From Acidimicrobiaceae bacterium (GTDB lineage: Bacteria; Actinomycetota; Acidimicrobiia; Acidimicrobiales; RAAP-2), in assembly GCA_003162475.1 (NCBI GenBank), contig PMOI01000004.1:367728-431727 (forward strand): 64,000 bases of DNA, given 5' to 3'. The notes under the pieces are model-generated. The model saw only the letters and a list, made by a program, of their open reading frames with translations. It made no database searches and was not told where the DNA came from. Below are positions 20,264 to 30,267 of this stretch, piece after piece (the first letter of the stretch is position 1; each line of letters starts with the position of its first letter). Position numbers and translations under genes: made by a program.

Positions 20264-20306
20264 GTGGGCCGCCCGGGTCTCGACCCCGGCACCTTGGGAT
20301 TAAAAG
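20264..20306 (-). repeat. tRNA-Lys(UUU)-like 3' fragment, scar 4 (best-paired T-arm)
   Basis: gtgggccgcccgggtctcgaccccggcaccttgggattaaaag; preceded by atcaactgagatagaacat, also found before scar 2. Confidence 0.78.
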
Positions 20307-20670
20307 GAGCTTTCAAACTGTTGCGTGGTGTCGGTCCGGTCGCGCATGTCGTTTGATTTCAAGGAAACGCGTTGTCGTGTGTTGTTCTGGTCTCGCAGTG
20401 TCGCAGAAACATGAGGCCTACGATGAAGCCTGTTTGAGGTCAGTCCCAACCGCCTGCGTCCTGTTCAGTTCAGTTCACTGCGGACGTTGGAGAACTCTCG
20501 CAGCATGGAACGCGTGTTTAGCCAACGAATGTGCACGTGTTATTGGTCAAAGGCCCGAACGCGTGGCTCTCCGTCCATCATTCAACGACTCCTTCGAACT
20601 CTTGGCCTTGCTATCGAATGATCAATGTGGTGAGTAATTAATTGAAGTCGCTCCTCTATGGCACCGAGCG

Positions 20671-22425
20671 TTAAGGATTCAGGCGGCGCTCGTTCGAAGC
20701 GGACGGTCCCGTCGTAGCCGCGGTTTGCAGAACATCGTGCACCGCTTCCATCCATAGCGTCACCGCGTACGCTCCAGGGTCAACGTGACCGACCGCTCGC
20801 TCGCCAATGTAGCTGGATCGACCCAACGAGGCTCGAATATCTACGGTAGCGGCCGTCCCTTCTTTGGCGACGTTGAGCGCGTTGGTGAAGGCCTCGAGTG
20901 GCTCAGCGTTTTGTTCTAACTCTCGTGCAAGTTTGATGCTCGCGGGGAGCAACGCGTCGAGCATGGTGCAGTCACCGGGCACCGCGCCTCCGACTGTCTG
21001 CACCCCATCAACGGCAGCCGAAAACGCCTGGGCCCAGTCGATTGCCGTCAAGGTGTCTCGACCGTCCAAGTAAGACGCGGCGCGAAGAAACATGATGGAG
21101 TAGAGCGGGCCCGAGGTGCCGCCGACCGTTTCTCGAATCTTGGCGCCAATGTCACGTAAAAGTTTCGAAACAGAGAAAGGCGACTCTACATGCGACAACT
21201 GAGCAAAGATGCTTCGCGCACCTCGGGCGAGGCTTGTCCCCAGATCACCATCGCCGACGATTCGGTCCAACTCGGTCAAAGGAACTTCCGCGTCCAGCAT
21301 CGCCTGAGCGGCGGCTTTCAGACTCAAAAATAGTAACGAATCGGTAGTACTCATGGCGTGGAACTGTTCGTCTCGCAAATCCGCAGGATCGTCAGGGCGA
21401 GGAACGACGGCGATCTTCGAGGGAACGTTGCGCACACTCGATCCCGGCCACGCAGGTGCGTGCGTGATGGCATCCAAGAGTTCGGTCATACCGTCGCTCA
21501 ACTTAAGGACACTGACCGAGCAGCCGTGGGTGTCCAACGCGGTGAGGAAGTTGCCAGTCCATACTCGCTCGATGTCTATCCCTCTTTCGGTGACGGCCTT
21601 CACTATTTCACCTGCCACAATGTCGAGCTCACAAGGCGGTGTCGCCCCGAGTCCATTGATCAAAAGGGCGACCTTCTCTCCGGCGCGGACCTTTCCCTCC
21701 GTTACCACCTGGTGCGTGAGTCGCTTCGCAATATCGTTCGCCGAAAGCAGGGCCGAGCGCTCGAGTCCTGGCTCGCCGTGAATCCCGAGGCCCCACTCAA
21801 TTTCATCTTCGCCAAGGTCGAAGTTAGGAACACCGGCGGCGGGAACCGTGCCCGCGGACAGCGCCACGCCCATGGTGGCGACGGACTCCGCGGTGAGTTT
21901 CGCCCATCGGGTCACAACGTCGAGGGGGCGACCCCTCGACGCGGCGGCGCCGGCAACCTTGTGGACGAACACCACACCGGCGAGCCCTCTCGCTCCGACC
22001 TTGCCACCTCGGGGCAGTGCGACATCGTCCGCCACCACCACTATTTCGACGTTGACACCTTCTCCGCGAGCGATCTCGGCGGCCAGGCCAAAGTTCAGGC
22101 GATCACCGGTGTAGTTCTTGATGATCAACAACACGCCCGCAGGGCCAGCCACCGCTCGGATCGCGGTCAACACGGCGTCCACTGAAGGCGAGGTATAGAC
22201 CTCGCCAACAACCGCTGCCCCTAACATTCCGTCACCGACGTAGCCACCGTGAGCTGGTTCGTGACCTGCACCTCCGCCGGCGATCACTGCCACATGATTC
22301 GGGTTGCGTTCGGTGTCAACGACGATATTCCAACCTTCGATTCGAGCGAGGCCCGACGACGTGGAGGTCAGGCCGACAATGGCGTCGCGGACAAAGTCCG
22401 ACGACGCGTTCATCATTTTCTTCAC
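20671..22425 (-). CDS. fused dihydroxyacetone kinase (DhaK + DhaL domains)
   Basis: VIAGGGAGHEPAHGGYVGDGMLGAAVVGEVYTSPS and LDRIVGDGDLGTSLARGA, GGTSGPLYSIMF. Confidence 0.93.
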   Translation of the reverse strand: MKKMMNASSDFVRDAIVGLTSTSSGLARIEGWNIVVDTERNPNHVAVIAGGGAGHEPAHGGYVGDGMLGAAVVGEVYTSPSVDAVLTAIRAVAGPAGVLLIIKNYTGDRLNFGLAAEIARGEGVNVEIVVVADDVALPRGGKVGARGLAGVVFVHKVAGAAASRGRPLDVVTRWAKLTAESVATMGVALSAGTVPAAGVPNFDLGEDEIEWGLGIHGEPGLERSALLSANDIAKRLTHQVVTEGKVRAGEKVALLINGLGATPPCELDIVAGEIVKAVTERGIDIERVWTGNFLTALDTHGCSVSVLKLSDGMTELLDAITHAPAWPGSSVRNVPSKIAVVPRPDDPADLRDEQFHAMSTTDSLLFLSLKAAAQAMLDAEVPLTELDRIVGDGDLGTSLARGARSIFAQLSHVESPFSVSKLLRDIGAKIRETVGGTSGPLYSIMFLRAASYLDGRDTLTAIDWAQAFSAAVDGVQTVGGAVPGDCTMLDALLPASIKLARELEQNAEPLEAFTNALNVAKEGTAATVDIRASLGRSSYIGERAVGHVDPGAYAVTLWMEAVHDVLQTAATTGPSASNERRLNP

Positions 22426-23462
22426 TTCCGCGCCAACCTTTGGGAGAGAATTTGCTCGAGACGGTCAGAAAAACCAACAATGTCGTCACTCGTGGTGTCG
22501 TGTGAACACATCAACCTGACCTCTGACGTCACGGGATTCCAGGTTTGAAACACAGCGTACTGACGAAGTTCCTCGTCGACGCCCTCAGGGAAAATCGCGA
22601 AGACCGCGTTTGCCTGCGTCGCCTGGGTCACTACAACTTCGGGCAGTGCGACGAGGCGTTCACGCAGTAGTGCCGCCATCGAGTTCGCGCGAGTCGCGGC
22701 CTCACGCCAGAGATTCCCCTCCAGCAGCGTAACGAATTGTGCGGAGATGAACCTCATCTTTGACGCCAACTGCATGTTGAATTTGCGAATGTACTTGATC
22801 CCTTCGGTCGCGTCGGGGTTCAGGACCACAATCACTTCGCCAAAGAGCAGTCCGGCCTTTGTTCCGCCAAAGGAAATGACGTCGACACCGAGATCGGTGG
22901 TGAACTCACGAAACGGAACTCCCAGTGACGCCGCGGCGTTCGAGAGACGCGCGCCGTCCATGTGGACCTTCATTCCGAGGCGGTGTGCGTGCGCACAGAT
23001 CACCCGAATTTCATCCACGCTGTACAGCGTGCCGACTTCGGTACTTTGCGTTATGGAGACGACGGAGGGCTGAGCGTTGTGTTCGTTGTTGAAGCCGTGC
23101 GCTCTTCGATCAATGAGCTCCGGCGTCAGCTTTCCGTCGGGCGCGTCGACGGACAGAAGCTTCATGCCGGCCACGCGTTCGGGGGCAGCGCACTCGTCGG
23201 TATTGATATGCGCAAGGCTCGTGCAAATGACGGCTCCCCACCGTGGCATCATGGACTGCAAGGCGATGACGTTGGCTCCCGTGCCATTGAATACGGGAAA
23301 ACCCTCGGCCAGTTCTCCAAAGTGCGAACGTAGGACCTCTTGAAGACGCTCAGTGTAGACGTCGCGCCCGTAACTCATCTGGTGACCGACGTTCGAAGCG
23401 ACGACCGCCTCCATAACCTGCGGGAGCGCGCCCGCAAAGTTGTCAGAATCGAATGTGTACAT
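22422..23462 (-). CDS. low-specificity L-threonine aldolase
   Basis: MYTFDSDNFAGALPQVMEAV, HMDGARLSNAAASLGVP, DVISFGGTKAGL PLP lysine. Confidence 0.92.
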   Translation of the reverse strand: MYTFDSDNFAGALPQVMEAVVASNVGHQMSYGRDVYTERLQEVLRSHFGELAEGFPVFNGTGANVIALQSMMPRWGAVICTSLAHINTDECAAPERVAGMKLLSVDAPDGKLTPELIDRRAHGFNNEHNAQPSVVSITQSTEVGTLYSVDEIRVICAHAHRLGMKVHMDGARLSNAAASLGVPFREFTTDLGVDVISFGGTKAGLLFGEVIVVLNPDATEGIKYIRKFNMQLASKMRFISAQFVTLLEGNLWREAATRANSMAALLRERLVALPEVVVTQATQANAVFAIFPEGVDEELRQYAVFQTWNPVTSEVRLMCSHDTTSDDIVGFSDRLEQILSQRLARK

Positions 23463-23579
23463 AGTTTGCTCCTTAATGAAAATTGTGTAAATCCCTACGG
23501 TGGTGATGAGAGTTGCGCGCGAGGCACGTGGTTGACGCTCTAAGACATCACCGCTATCGGAACGTTGGTGCTCGCTTGA

Positions 23580-25469
23580 TCACATGCCAATGGCCCACTC
23601 CAAATTCAGGTTCGTCAGCGTGGTGTCCGTTGGTTGACCCATCTCATCCCAACCAACCAGGTGGTAGTACTGCAGGAGACGCGTTTGAAAGTTCGACTCC
23701 TCTAACACGACTCCGAGGTGTCGCCCCGCGTCGATGGGCTCGCGATGGAATCTCTCTGGGAGACGGTCGGTGTCGGCTCCCAACCCTTCGCGCAAGTTGT
23801 ACACCCGCATGAGTTGCCACCGGCGACGTCCCCAAAGGAAAATCTCGTAATCACTGGTTTTCCAGCCGGTCACGGCGCTCACTACTCTCGCGACGTCGGG
23901 CAACGTGAGTTCGCGAAGCGGCGGTCCGGCGAAGAGCGACACGCACAACGCATCAAGACCGCTCCACATGTCGAGTAGGACGCTGGTCCGCGACACTCGT
24001 CGAAGGTTGAGTTCCGCCATTGGTTCCCATTCAGGGAATCCAATCGTGCGCATCTGATCGAGACCGTGGGGATAGCCATCGACCGGATCAAAATCTACGT
24101 CGTGCTCTACTATCTCGTACCTCGGCCCGAGTGGACTCACGGCATAGGCCAGTGCCTGTCCCCCCGAGGCGCGCGGGTCGAACGACACCATCTCCAGGCC
24201 CTTTACTTCCATCGCGCACTCCTGCGCTTCGGCGTCGACGCACCGCGCAGCACGTCGGACACCCTGTGCGAGCCATTCGACACCGGGACGATTTAGAGAC
24301 ACGTCTTCGAGAAGCTCCAGCAGTCGCTCCTCCTCACCGAACTTCGGCACGGTCCCTCGCAGTTCTGCGGCGCCGAGGAGCCCCTTCTCTCCTACTTCGC
24401 AGACGAACGAGATCGTGAAGGCGAGCGACACTGGGTCGACGCCCCAGAGGTGGCAAGCGGCGTTGAGATTCAAGAGTGTGTCGATGTTGGTGATGCCGAG
24501 ACCCAGAGCGAAGGCGCCAAGAGCTTCCTCGTGGAGGCCACCCGCGCGATCATCGAGCGCGTTGGCGTAGAGCTTTATGCAGTCATTAGGACACCCCGGA
24601 CAGTTGTCCTCACTCTTCGTCACGCGTTGGCGAAACAGCTCAGAAGATAACTCCCCCAGAGGCGGAATCTTGCTGGTGGCGTAGTTGAACGAACCCACGT
24701 AGCCCTCCATGGAGTTCGCCTGCGTGATCCACGCGCCAAAGCCCGGCGACGAATACTGACTCTCGGTCAGCACGTTGTGCATCATGCGCTCGCGGTAACC
24801 CTCGGTCATTTCAATCAGCGTTGCGGTGTCGGCACACGCGGGTGTCACACCGTCCACCAAGACCACGGCCTTTAGATTCTTGGCACCCATAACGGCGCCC
24901 ATGCCCATGCGCGCCGCCGGGTGAGTTCGATCGGTCACCACGCTGGCAAAACGGACCAAACGTTCTCCGGCGAGTCCAATCGTCGCTACGTGAGCCGCAG
25001 GGCCGTAGGACGCCTGGAGTAGGTCAGTCGTTGCGGCGGTATCTTTTCCCCACAGTGACGAGCCATCGTGCAGCGAAGCGACGCCTTCAGCGACCACTAA
25101 GTACGTTGGCCGCTCTGCCCGCCCTGTGAGAACAATCCCTTCAAAACCCGAAGCCTTGAGAGCAATGCCGAACGGGCCCTCGACTCGCGATTCTCCCACG
25201 CCTCCGGTCAGTGGCGACTTGGCGACCACCGCACATCGAGCTAATCCCACGTACGGTTGTCCCGCGACCACGCTGGACCAGAACATGAGCAGCGCCTCTG
25301 GGTCAAAAGCGTCGAGTCCCGAGCGGGTATCGGTCAAAAGTCGCCGTACCCCCATGAGTCCGCCGCCCACGTAACTACGCCACTCTTGTTCGCTCGGTGT
25401 CGTAACGCCGATTTCGCCCGAACTCAGATTGATTTCCAGCACTCGTCCGTGGTACCCGACGCCGTTCAT
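23580..25469 (-). CDS. aldehyde ferredoxin oxidoreductase family protein
   Basis: GRVLEINLSSGEIGV, YVGGGLMGVRRLL, KSEDNCPGCPNDCIK Fe-S cluster motif. Confidence 0.92.
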   Translation of the reverse strand: MNGVGYHGRVLEINLSSGEIGVTTPSEQEWRSYVGGGLMGVRRLLTDTRSGLDAFDPEALLMFWSSVVAGQPYVGLARCAVVAKSPLTGGVGESRVEGPFGIALKASGFEGIVLTGRAERPTYLVVAEGVASLHDGSSLWGKDTAATTDLLQASYGPAAHVATIGLAGERLVRFASVVTDRTHPAARMGMGAVMGAKNLKAVVLVDGVTPACADTATLIEMTEGYRERMMHNVLTESQYSSPGFGAWITQANSMEGYVGSFNYATSKIPPLGELSSELFRQRVTKSEDNCPGCPNDCIKLYANALDDRAGGLHEEALGAFALGLGITNIDTLLNLNAACHLWGVDPVSLAFTISFVCEVGEKGLLGAAELRGTVPKFGEEERLLELLEDVSLNRPGVEWLAQGVRRAARCVDAEAQECAMEVKGLEMVSFDPRASGGQALAYAVSPLGPRYEIVEHDVDFDPVDGYPHGLDQMRTIGFPEWEPMAELNLRRVSRTSVLLDMWSGLDALCVSLFAGPPLRELTLPDVARVVSAVTGWKTSDYEIFLWGRRRWQLMRVYNLREGLGADTDRLPERFHREPIDAGRHLGVVLEESNFQTRLLQYYHLVGWDEMGQPTDTTLTNLNLEWAIGM

Positions 25470-25557
25470 CCTCTAAAGGCTCCTGCGCGTCCCTTCGAAG
25501 TGATCATCTCAACGAAGACCACTTCGCACCAGTTCGCGCACATTCTGGCCCCGTTCA

Positions 25558-26580
25558 TCACGAGAGCAACGAGTCATTGGCCTCCACCAAGGGCACTTGA
25601 CAGTCCTCGTTGAGGGCGTGCCACAACTCGTCGGGAATCTCGATACCGGCGAGTCGAACGTTTTCTTCAATCTCGGCCGGTGAGCGCGCTCCGACGACAA
25701 CCGAGGCAACGGCCGGGTGCCGGTAAGGGAACTGCAGCGCCGCGGCCTTGAGGGGCACTTCGAAACGAGCACAGACTTGTTCCATCGCGAGCGCTCGGTC
25801 CTTGATGTGTGGGGGACACGGCGCGTAATCGAACGTCGCGTCGTCGCCGGGCGAAGCGAGGACGCCACTGTTGTAGGCCCCCGCGACGATCACCTTCACC
25901 TTTCTGGCGAGTGCCTTGGGTAAGAGCTCACGCAGAGCGTCTTGGTCCAAGAGAGTCCAGCGTCCCGCAATTAAGACGCAGTCGACGTCAGTCTCTTCGA
26001 CAAAACGAACGGCCGGCTCTGAATAGTCGGTGCCTATCCCGACCGCGCCCACGACGCCTTGGCCGCGAAGGTCGACCAGGGCGCGACACGCTCCGGTCAG
26101 GGCTTCGTCGATGTGGTCCTCGGGGTCGTGAACGTGAACAATGTCGACGTAGTCGAGATTGAGTCGAGCCAAGCTTTCTTCGAATGAGCGCATGGCGCCG
26201 TCGTAGGAGTAGTCGAATACGGGGATCTCGGTTCCCGTGTTCTTGTAGAAGGGACTACCTTCAAAAAACTGTGTCGTGTCAACGTCGTACTTCGAATCAC
26301 CGATCGACGTGTCGCGAAGTAGTCGACCTACTTTGGTAGTGAGCGAAAAAGACGATCGGGGAAAACTCGCAAGGGCACGGGCAAAGTGTCGTTCGGCCTT
26401 CCCGTAGCCGTACAGTGGCGCCGTGTCGAAGTAGCGAAGCCCCAGTTCGTAACCTCTCACCACGGTGGCGTACGCGACGTCATCACTGACGGGTTGAAAG
26501 AGTCCACCCAAGGGTGCACTTCCCAGTCCAAGGCGGGTGATCTGAACGTCCCGAATCGTAGTCACGTCGGTTGGTCTCAT
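25558..26580 (-). CDS. aldo/keto reductase
   Basis: ITRLGLGSAPLGGL, YFDTAPLYGYGKAERHFARAL, DYVDIVHVHDPEDH. Confidence 0.92.
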   Translation of the reverse strand: MRPTDVTTIRDVQITRLGLGSAPLGGLFQPVSDDVAYATVVRGYELGLRYFDTAPLYGYGKAERHFARALASFPRSSFSLTTKVGRLLRDTSIGDSKYDVDTTQFFEGSPFYKNTGTEIPVFDYSYDGAMRSFEESLARLNLDYVDIVHVHDPEDHIDEALTGACRALVDLRGQGVVGAVGIGTDYSEPAVRFVEETDVDCVLIAGRWTLLDQDALRELLPKALARKVKVIVAGAYNSGVLASPGDDATFDYAPCPPHIKDRALAMEQVCARFEVPLKAAALQFPYRHPAVASVVVGARSPAEIEENVRLAGIEIPDELWHALNEDCQVPLVEANDSLLS

Positions 26581-27224
26581 GGACTATTTTCCTCCAATAC
26601 CGCCACCGCTCGCACGGGGCAGCCGTCACCGCCCACGATGGGCAGCGGCAATATGATGACGTCGCATTCGTCGGGTAGCGACGACATATTGACGAGGTTC
26701 TCGACGATCACCACGTTGTTCTGAAGAAGAATCTGGTGCGCGTTATCGCCGCTTTGGTCCACCGACGGGCAGTCGATCCCAACCAAGCGCACGCCAGCTC
26801 TCACGAGTACGTCGGCAGTGTCTGAGGTCAAAAAGGCGTGGTGACCGAAGTAGCCCTCCGGGTCTTCATCGATGCGATTGGACCAACCCGTTCGAAACAG
26901 AACTCTTGGTTGAGTGATTTCGGGTAGGTGTTCGCATTCGATTGGGACGTCGTAAGCCGAAGTCGGAATGTCAATGATCTGACAGCGCCCAATGAGACAG
27001 TCCAGGTCCACTGCTTCAACTGTTATGCCGTCAGCAACGAAGTGCGAGGGTGCGTCTAAGTGCGTTCCACAGTGCGAGTCGAACGTGAGTTTGGTTCCTC
27101 TCCAACCGCTGACGGCGATGTCCGAATACGGAGTCACTGATGGCGCAAAGTGATCCGGATGATTGGTGGGCATATCCTCTCGGATGGCCATGGACAGTTC
27201 AACGTAGGTTCTCTTCGTAGTCAC
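26577..27224 (-). CDS. cyclase family protein (kynurenine formamidase-like)
   Basis: DSHCGTHLDAPSHFVADG motif and GIDCPSVDQ. Confidence 0.9.
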   Translation of the reverse strand: MTTKRTYVELSMAIREDMPTNHPDHFAPSVTPYSDIAVSGWRGTKLTFDSHCGTHLDAPSHFVADGITVEAVDLDCLIGRCQIIDIPTSAYDVPIECEHLPEITQPRVLFRTGWSNRIDEDPEGYFGHHAFLTSDTADVLVRAGVRLVGIDCPSVDQSGDNAHQILLQNNVVIVENLVNMSSLPDECDVIILPLPIVGGDGCPVRAVAVLEENSP

Positions 27225-27234
27225 CCTTGCAGTC

Positions 27235-28776
27235 TCACCCTTCGGACGTTGGTCGACTGAGAATCTGATCTACATCAGACTCGGAGGTCTCGTTCAGGCG
27301 ATGAAAGTCGAAGACGACGTCCAACTCTGGATCGAACACGTTGGGCTGGGTCTTTCGAAGGTAGAACACCCAACACGCTCCCAGCGCGAGCCAGATCACG
27401 ACCGCGAGTTGCACGCTCCGGCCGTAGGTCCACCCGGCTTTCCACAATGACAAGAGATAGGACTTTTCAATGACGAAACAGACGACGACGACACCGAGTG
27501 CAGGTACCACACCGTGCATCCATACCTGAAACTCGGAGCGCTTGAATCGCCAGTGATAGACAAAATTCGCAATGTTTACCGAGAGATACGTCAAGAGAGC
27601 CAAGAGAGAGGACATTGTGCCAGTCCAGTTGTACTGGTTGACGGTGCCGAGCAAAGCGCCTAGGAACAACGTGATCAACACCGTCACGATAAGTCCCAAC
27701 GTCATGGCGTTATTGGGCACTCGATCCTTCGCGCCGACCCTTCCAAACACGCGTGGGGCAGCCCCCTGACGGCCCATGGCGTAGAGCGTCCGGCTGCTCG
27801 CCACGTTCTGCGCGAGAAAAATCGCAGCAATGGAAGAAAAGGCAATGACTGAGATGAGCGCCTGACCGGAAGACCCCCAATAGCGATTCGCTATGGCGGC
27901 GACTGGGGTACCGCCAGACGCGGCAACTTTCAGTACCTTTGCGAGGGGTAGGGCGGCGACGAAGCCCAGGCCCGTAATGATCCAATATATGCCCACAGTA
28001 ATGACGGCCACGACCGTAGCGATGGGAATGAACTTTCTCGGGGTCTTCGTCTCTTCGGCTAGCGTCGAGACCGCGTCAAAGCCGACATTGGACTGGATGC
28101 CAAAGACGAGAGCGCCGAAAATGGCTCCGGAACCTCCCAAAGCAAAGGACGGGTTGAAACTGTGCAGGGCGTCGGCTCCTGTGAACTGACCGTTTCGGCC
28201 CTGCACGATGAATATTGTCAGCATTAGTGCGAACACGACGATTGATTCGGTAATCATGAATACGACGGTGCTCCTAAGACTCAACGATATTCCGCGATAG
28301 TTAAAGGCGACGACGATGCCCGTCATCAACAGAACACCGACGGCCCAGGTCCAGTAGCCGGTGTGCAGACCAGCCTGACTCAACAGGTCGTTAAAGAACA
28401 GAGCTCCGATCCCCGGAAGTACGACTTGGGCCATGAGGTAGAAACCATTAAGGATCCATCCCGCGAAGATCCCGGTCCCGGGGTTCGTTGCTCTACGCAT
28501 CCACGTGTAGGAGGCTCCGGCACTCGGAAGTGATCTCGACAGCGACGCGTACGACAAGGCGGTCGGCAGCGTCACGACCATGGCCACGATGAACACGAAG
28601 GGAACGACTTTGCCCGCCGCCGCCTCCATCGGCGTGAAATTGAAGTACAGACCACTGGCCGGTGACATGATGATCGCACCCAGCACGGCCGCGCCCACCC
28701 ATGTCATGGAGTTCGAGCACAAGCCGTGGTTCGTTGCCTTCTCGTTCTCGGAACTTTCGACTTCAGTATCACTCAC
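27235..28776 (-). CDS. APC family amino acid permease
   Basis: Multi-TM protein with SSRTLYAMGRQGAAPRVFGRV and SLPSAGASYTWMRRATNPGTGIFAGW. Confidence 0.92.
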   Translation of the reverse strand: MSDTEVESSENEKATNHGLCSNSMTWVGAAVLGAIIMSPASGLYFNFTPMEAAAGKVVPFVFIVAMVVTLPTALSYASLSRSLPSAGASYTWMRRATNPGTGIFAGWILNGFYLMAQVVLPGIGALFFNDLLSQAGLHTGYWTWAVGVLLMTGIVVAFNYRGISLSLRSTVVFMITESIVVFALMLTIFIVQGRNGQFTGADALHSFNPSFALGGSGAIFGALVFGIQSNVGFDAVSTLAEETKTPRKFIPIATVVAVITVGIYWIITGLGFVAALPLAKVLKVAASGGTPVAAIANRYWGSSGQALISVIAFSSIAAIFLAQNVASSRTLYAMGRQGAAPRVFGRVGAKDRVPNNAMTLGLIVTVLITLFLGALLGTVNQYNWTGTMSSLLALLTYLSVNIANFVYHWRFKRSEFQVWMHGVVPALGVVVVCFVIEKSYLLSLWKAGWTYGRSVQLAVVIWLALGACWVFYLRKTQPNVFDPELDVVFDFHRLNETSESDVDQILSRPTSEG

Positions 28777-29065
28777 GTGTTTCTCCTCATTGATTGTTGA
28801 ACTTCAAATTGAGGGATCAACTCTTGCGATGGGGGATACCGCACTTACGTCCGTACTACCTCGTGCCCGGCGGACACGGTTATACGAAAAGCAATGAAAA
28901 GCGCAATCCAAAGAGGTGAGATTCGACACTTAGCGGACACGACGTCGCGAAAATTGAAGGCTTGATCGATGGCCCTCCACGATGAACTCGTGCACTCTTA
29001 CGCCCCTCACCTAAACAGATTGGCGAATGTTAAGGCGGGCAGCCGTGCATGTAAAGTAACTATTT

Positions 29066-30001
29066 ATGATGTTTGACATCACGAATAGTGATAGCCAACC
29101 GGACCTGCGCCTCCTCGTCACTTTCTCACACGTAGTCCGATTAGGGTCAATGACCGCTGCGGCTGGCGTCCTGGGTTACGTTCCTTCCGCTGTGTCACAA
29201 CAGATAACAGCTTTGGAGCGAAGCCTCGGTGGAGTGGAGTTATTCACTCGTAGTTCGGGACGGCGCCTCGCGATAACGGCTGCCGGGAGATTGTTGACCG
29301 AAGCGGTGGATGAATTACTCGTGGCCGCCGCGACCTATCAAGACATTGCTCACTCGGTGTCGCACGGCGAGGGTATGGAACTCATCGTTGGTGCCTACGA
29401 GACGGCCGTAAGCCACCTCCTTCCCGCGGCGCTGACAAAGCTGATGAGTGCCGACACGAAGACGATGATCCAAGTGATAGAAGTCGAGACGCGTGACGGA
29501 CTCCCTATGTTGGAACGTGGTGAACTCGATCTTTTAGTTGCTTCGCGATACCTTCACGAAGATCCGCCCTACTACTCGGACAAATTGGCAATCATGAAAT
29601 TGGGATGTGAGCAACTTCTACTCACCTCCTCGTCGGACAGCGGCAACGTGACGCCAAACTTTTCGCAGTGTAAGGATCTCGACTGGGTGGCGGGAGCGCC
29701 GGACGACATTGACCGGAAGCTACTTCACCGGTGGGCGGGTACTCTTGGCTTTGAACCACGGGTACGCTTCGAAACTCGGAGTTGCCACACGGCTATTGAA
29801 CTCATTGCCAGTGGGTTGGCCGTTGGGTTGATTCCGGCGTCGGTAATTCACGCTTTCCGCGAACCGAGGAATCTCTCGCTCGTCGACCTCCCATCATCGA
29901 CGCCAACTCGCGAGGTGCTAGCGATCACTCGTGCGCGGTTCAACATGCCCATCGTTAATGACTTGATGAATCTTCTGGGTGACGTGCCTTATATAACGTG
30001 A
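29066..30001 (+). CDS. LysR family transcriptional regulator
   Basis: LVTFSHVVRLGSMTAAAGVLGYVPSAVSQQITALERSLGGVELFTRSSGRRLAITAAG. Confidence 0.92.
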   Translation: MMFDITNSDSQPDLRLLVTFSHVVRLGSMTAAAGVLGYVPSAVSQQITALERSLGGVELFTRSSGRRLAITAAGRLLTEAVDELLVAAATYQDIAHSVSHGEGMELIVGAYETAVSHLLPAALTKLMSADTKTMIQVIEVETRDGLPMLERGELDLLVASRYLHEDPPYYSDKLAIMKLGCEQLLLTSSSDSGNVTPNFSQCKDLDWVAGAPDDIDRKLLHRWAGTLGFEPRVRFETRSCHTAIELIASGLAVGLIPASVIHAFREPRNLSLVDLPSSTPTREVLAITRARFNMPIVNDLMNLLGDVPYIT

Positions 30002-30267
30002 GGGCGAGATGTTTCGCACGACTCGCTCCTGAGGATGTCGCCGTCTATCTTGCGGTAAATCCCCCGTCCAAGACGAGCAAGCTTTCCAGCTTCGAAGTTG
30101 ACGTGGATCGGTTACAGTTCTTGGATCTTGAGTCTGGTGACGCCATTTGGGGGTAGCGCGGGGCGTATCTCTAGTTCACGTGGAGGGTTTATCGATTGGA
30201 CGCCGAGAGGGGTTGCGGCTGCTTTTCTTCGATCGATCTCGAAGGATGCGAGGCAACTCAACCAGAG

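Noticed and set aside
30001-30180. Short protein-like frame after the LysR gene (RLAPEDVAVYLAVNPPSKTSKLSSFEVDVDRLQFLDLESGDAIW)
   Set aside because: No start codon context and no recognisable domain; may be a remnant but not supportable.
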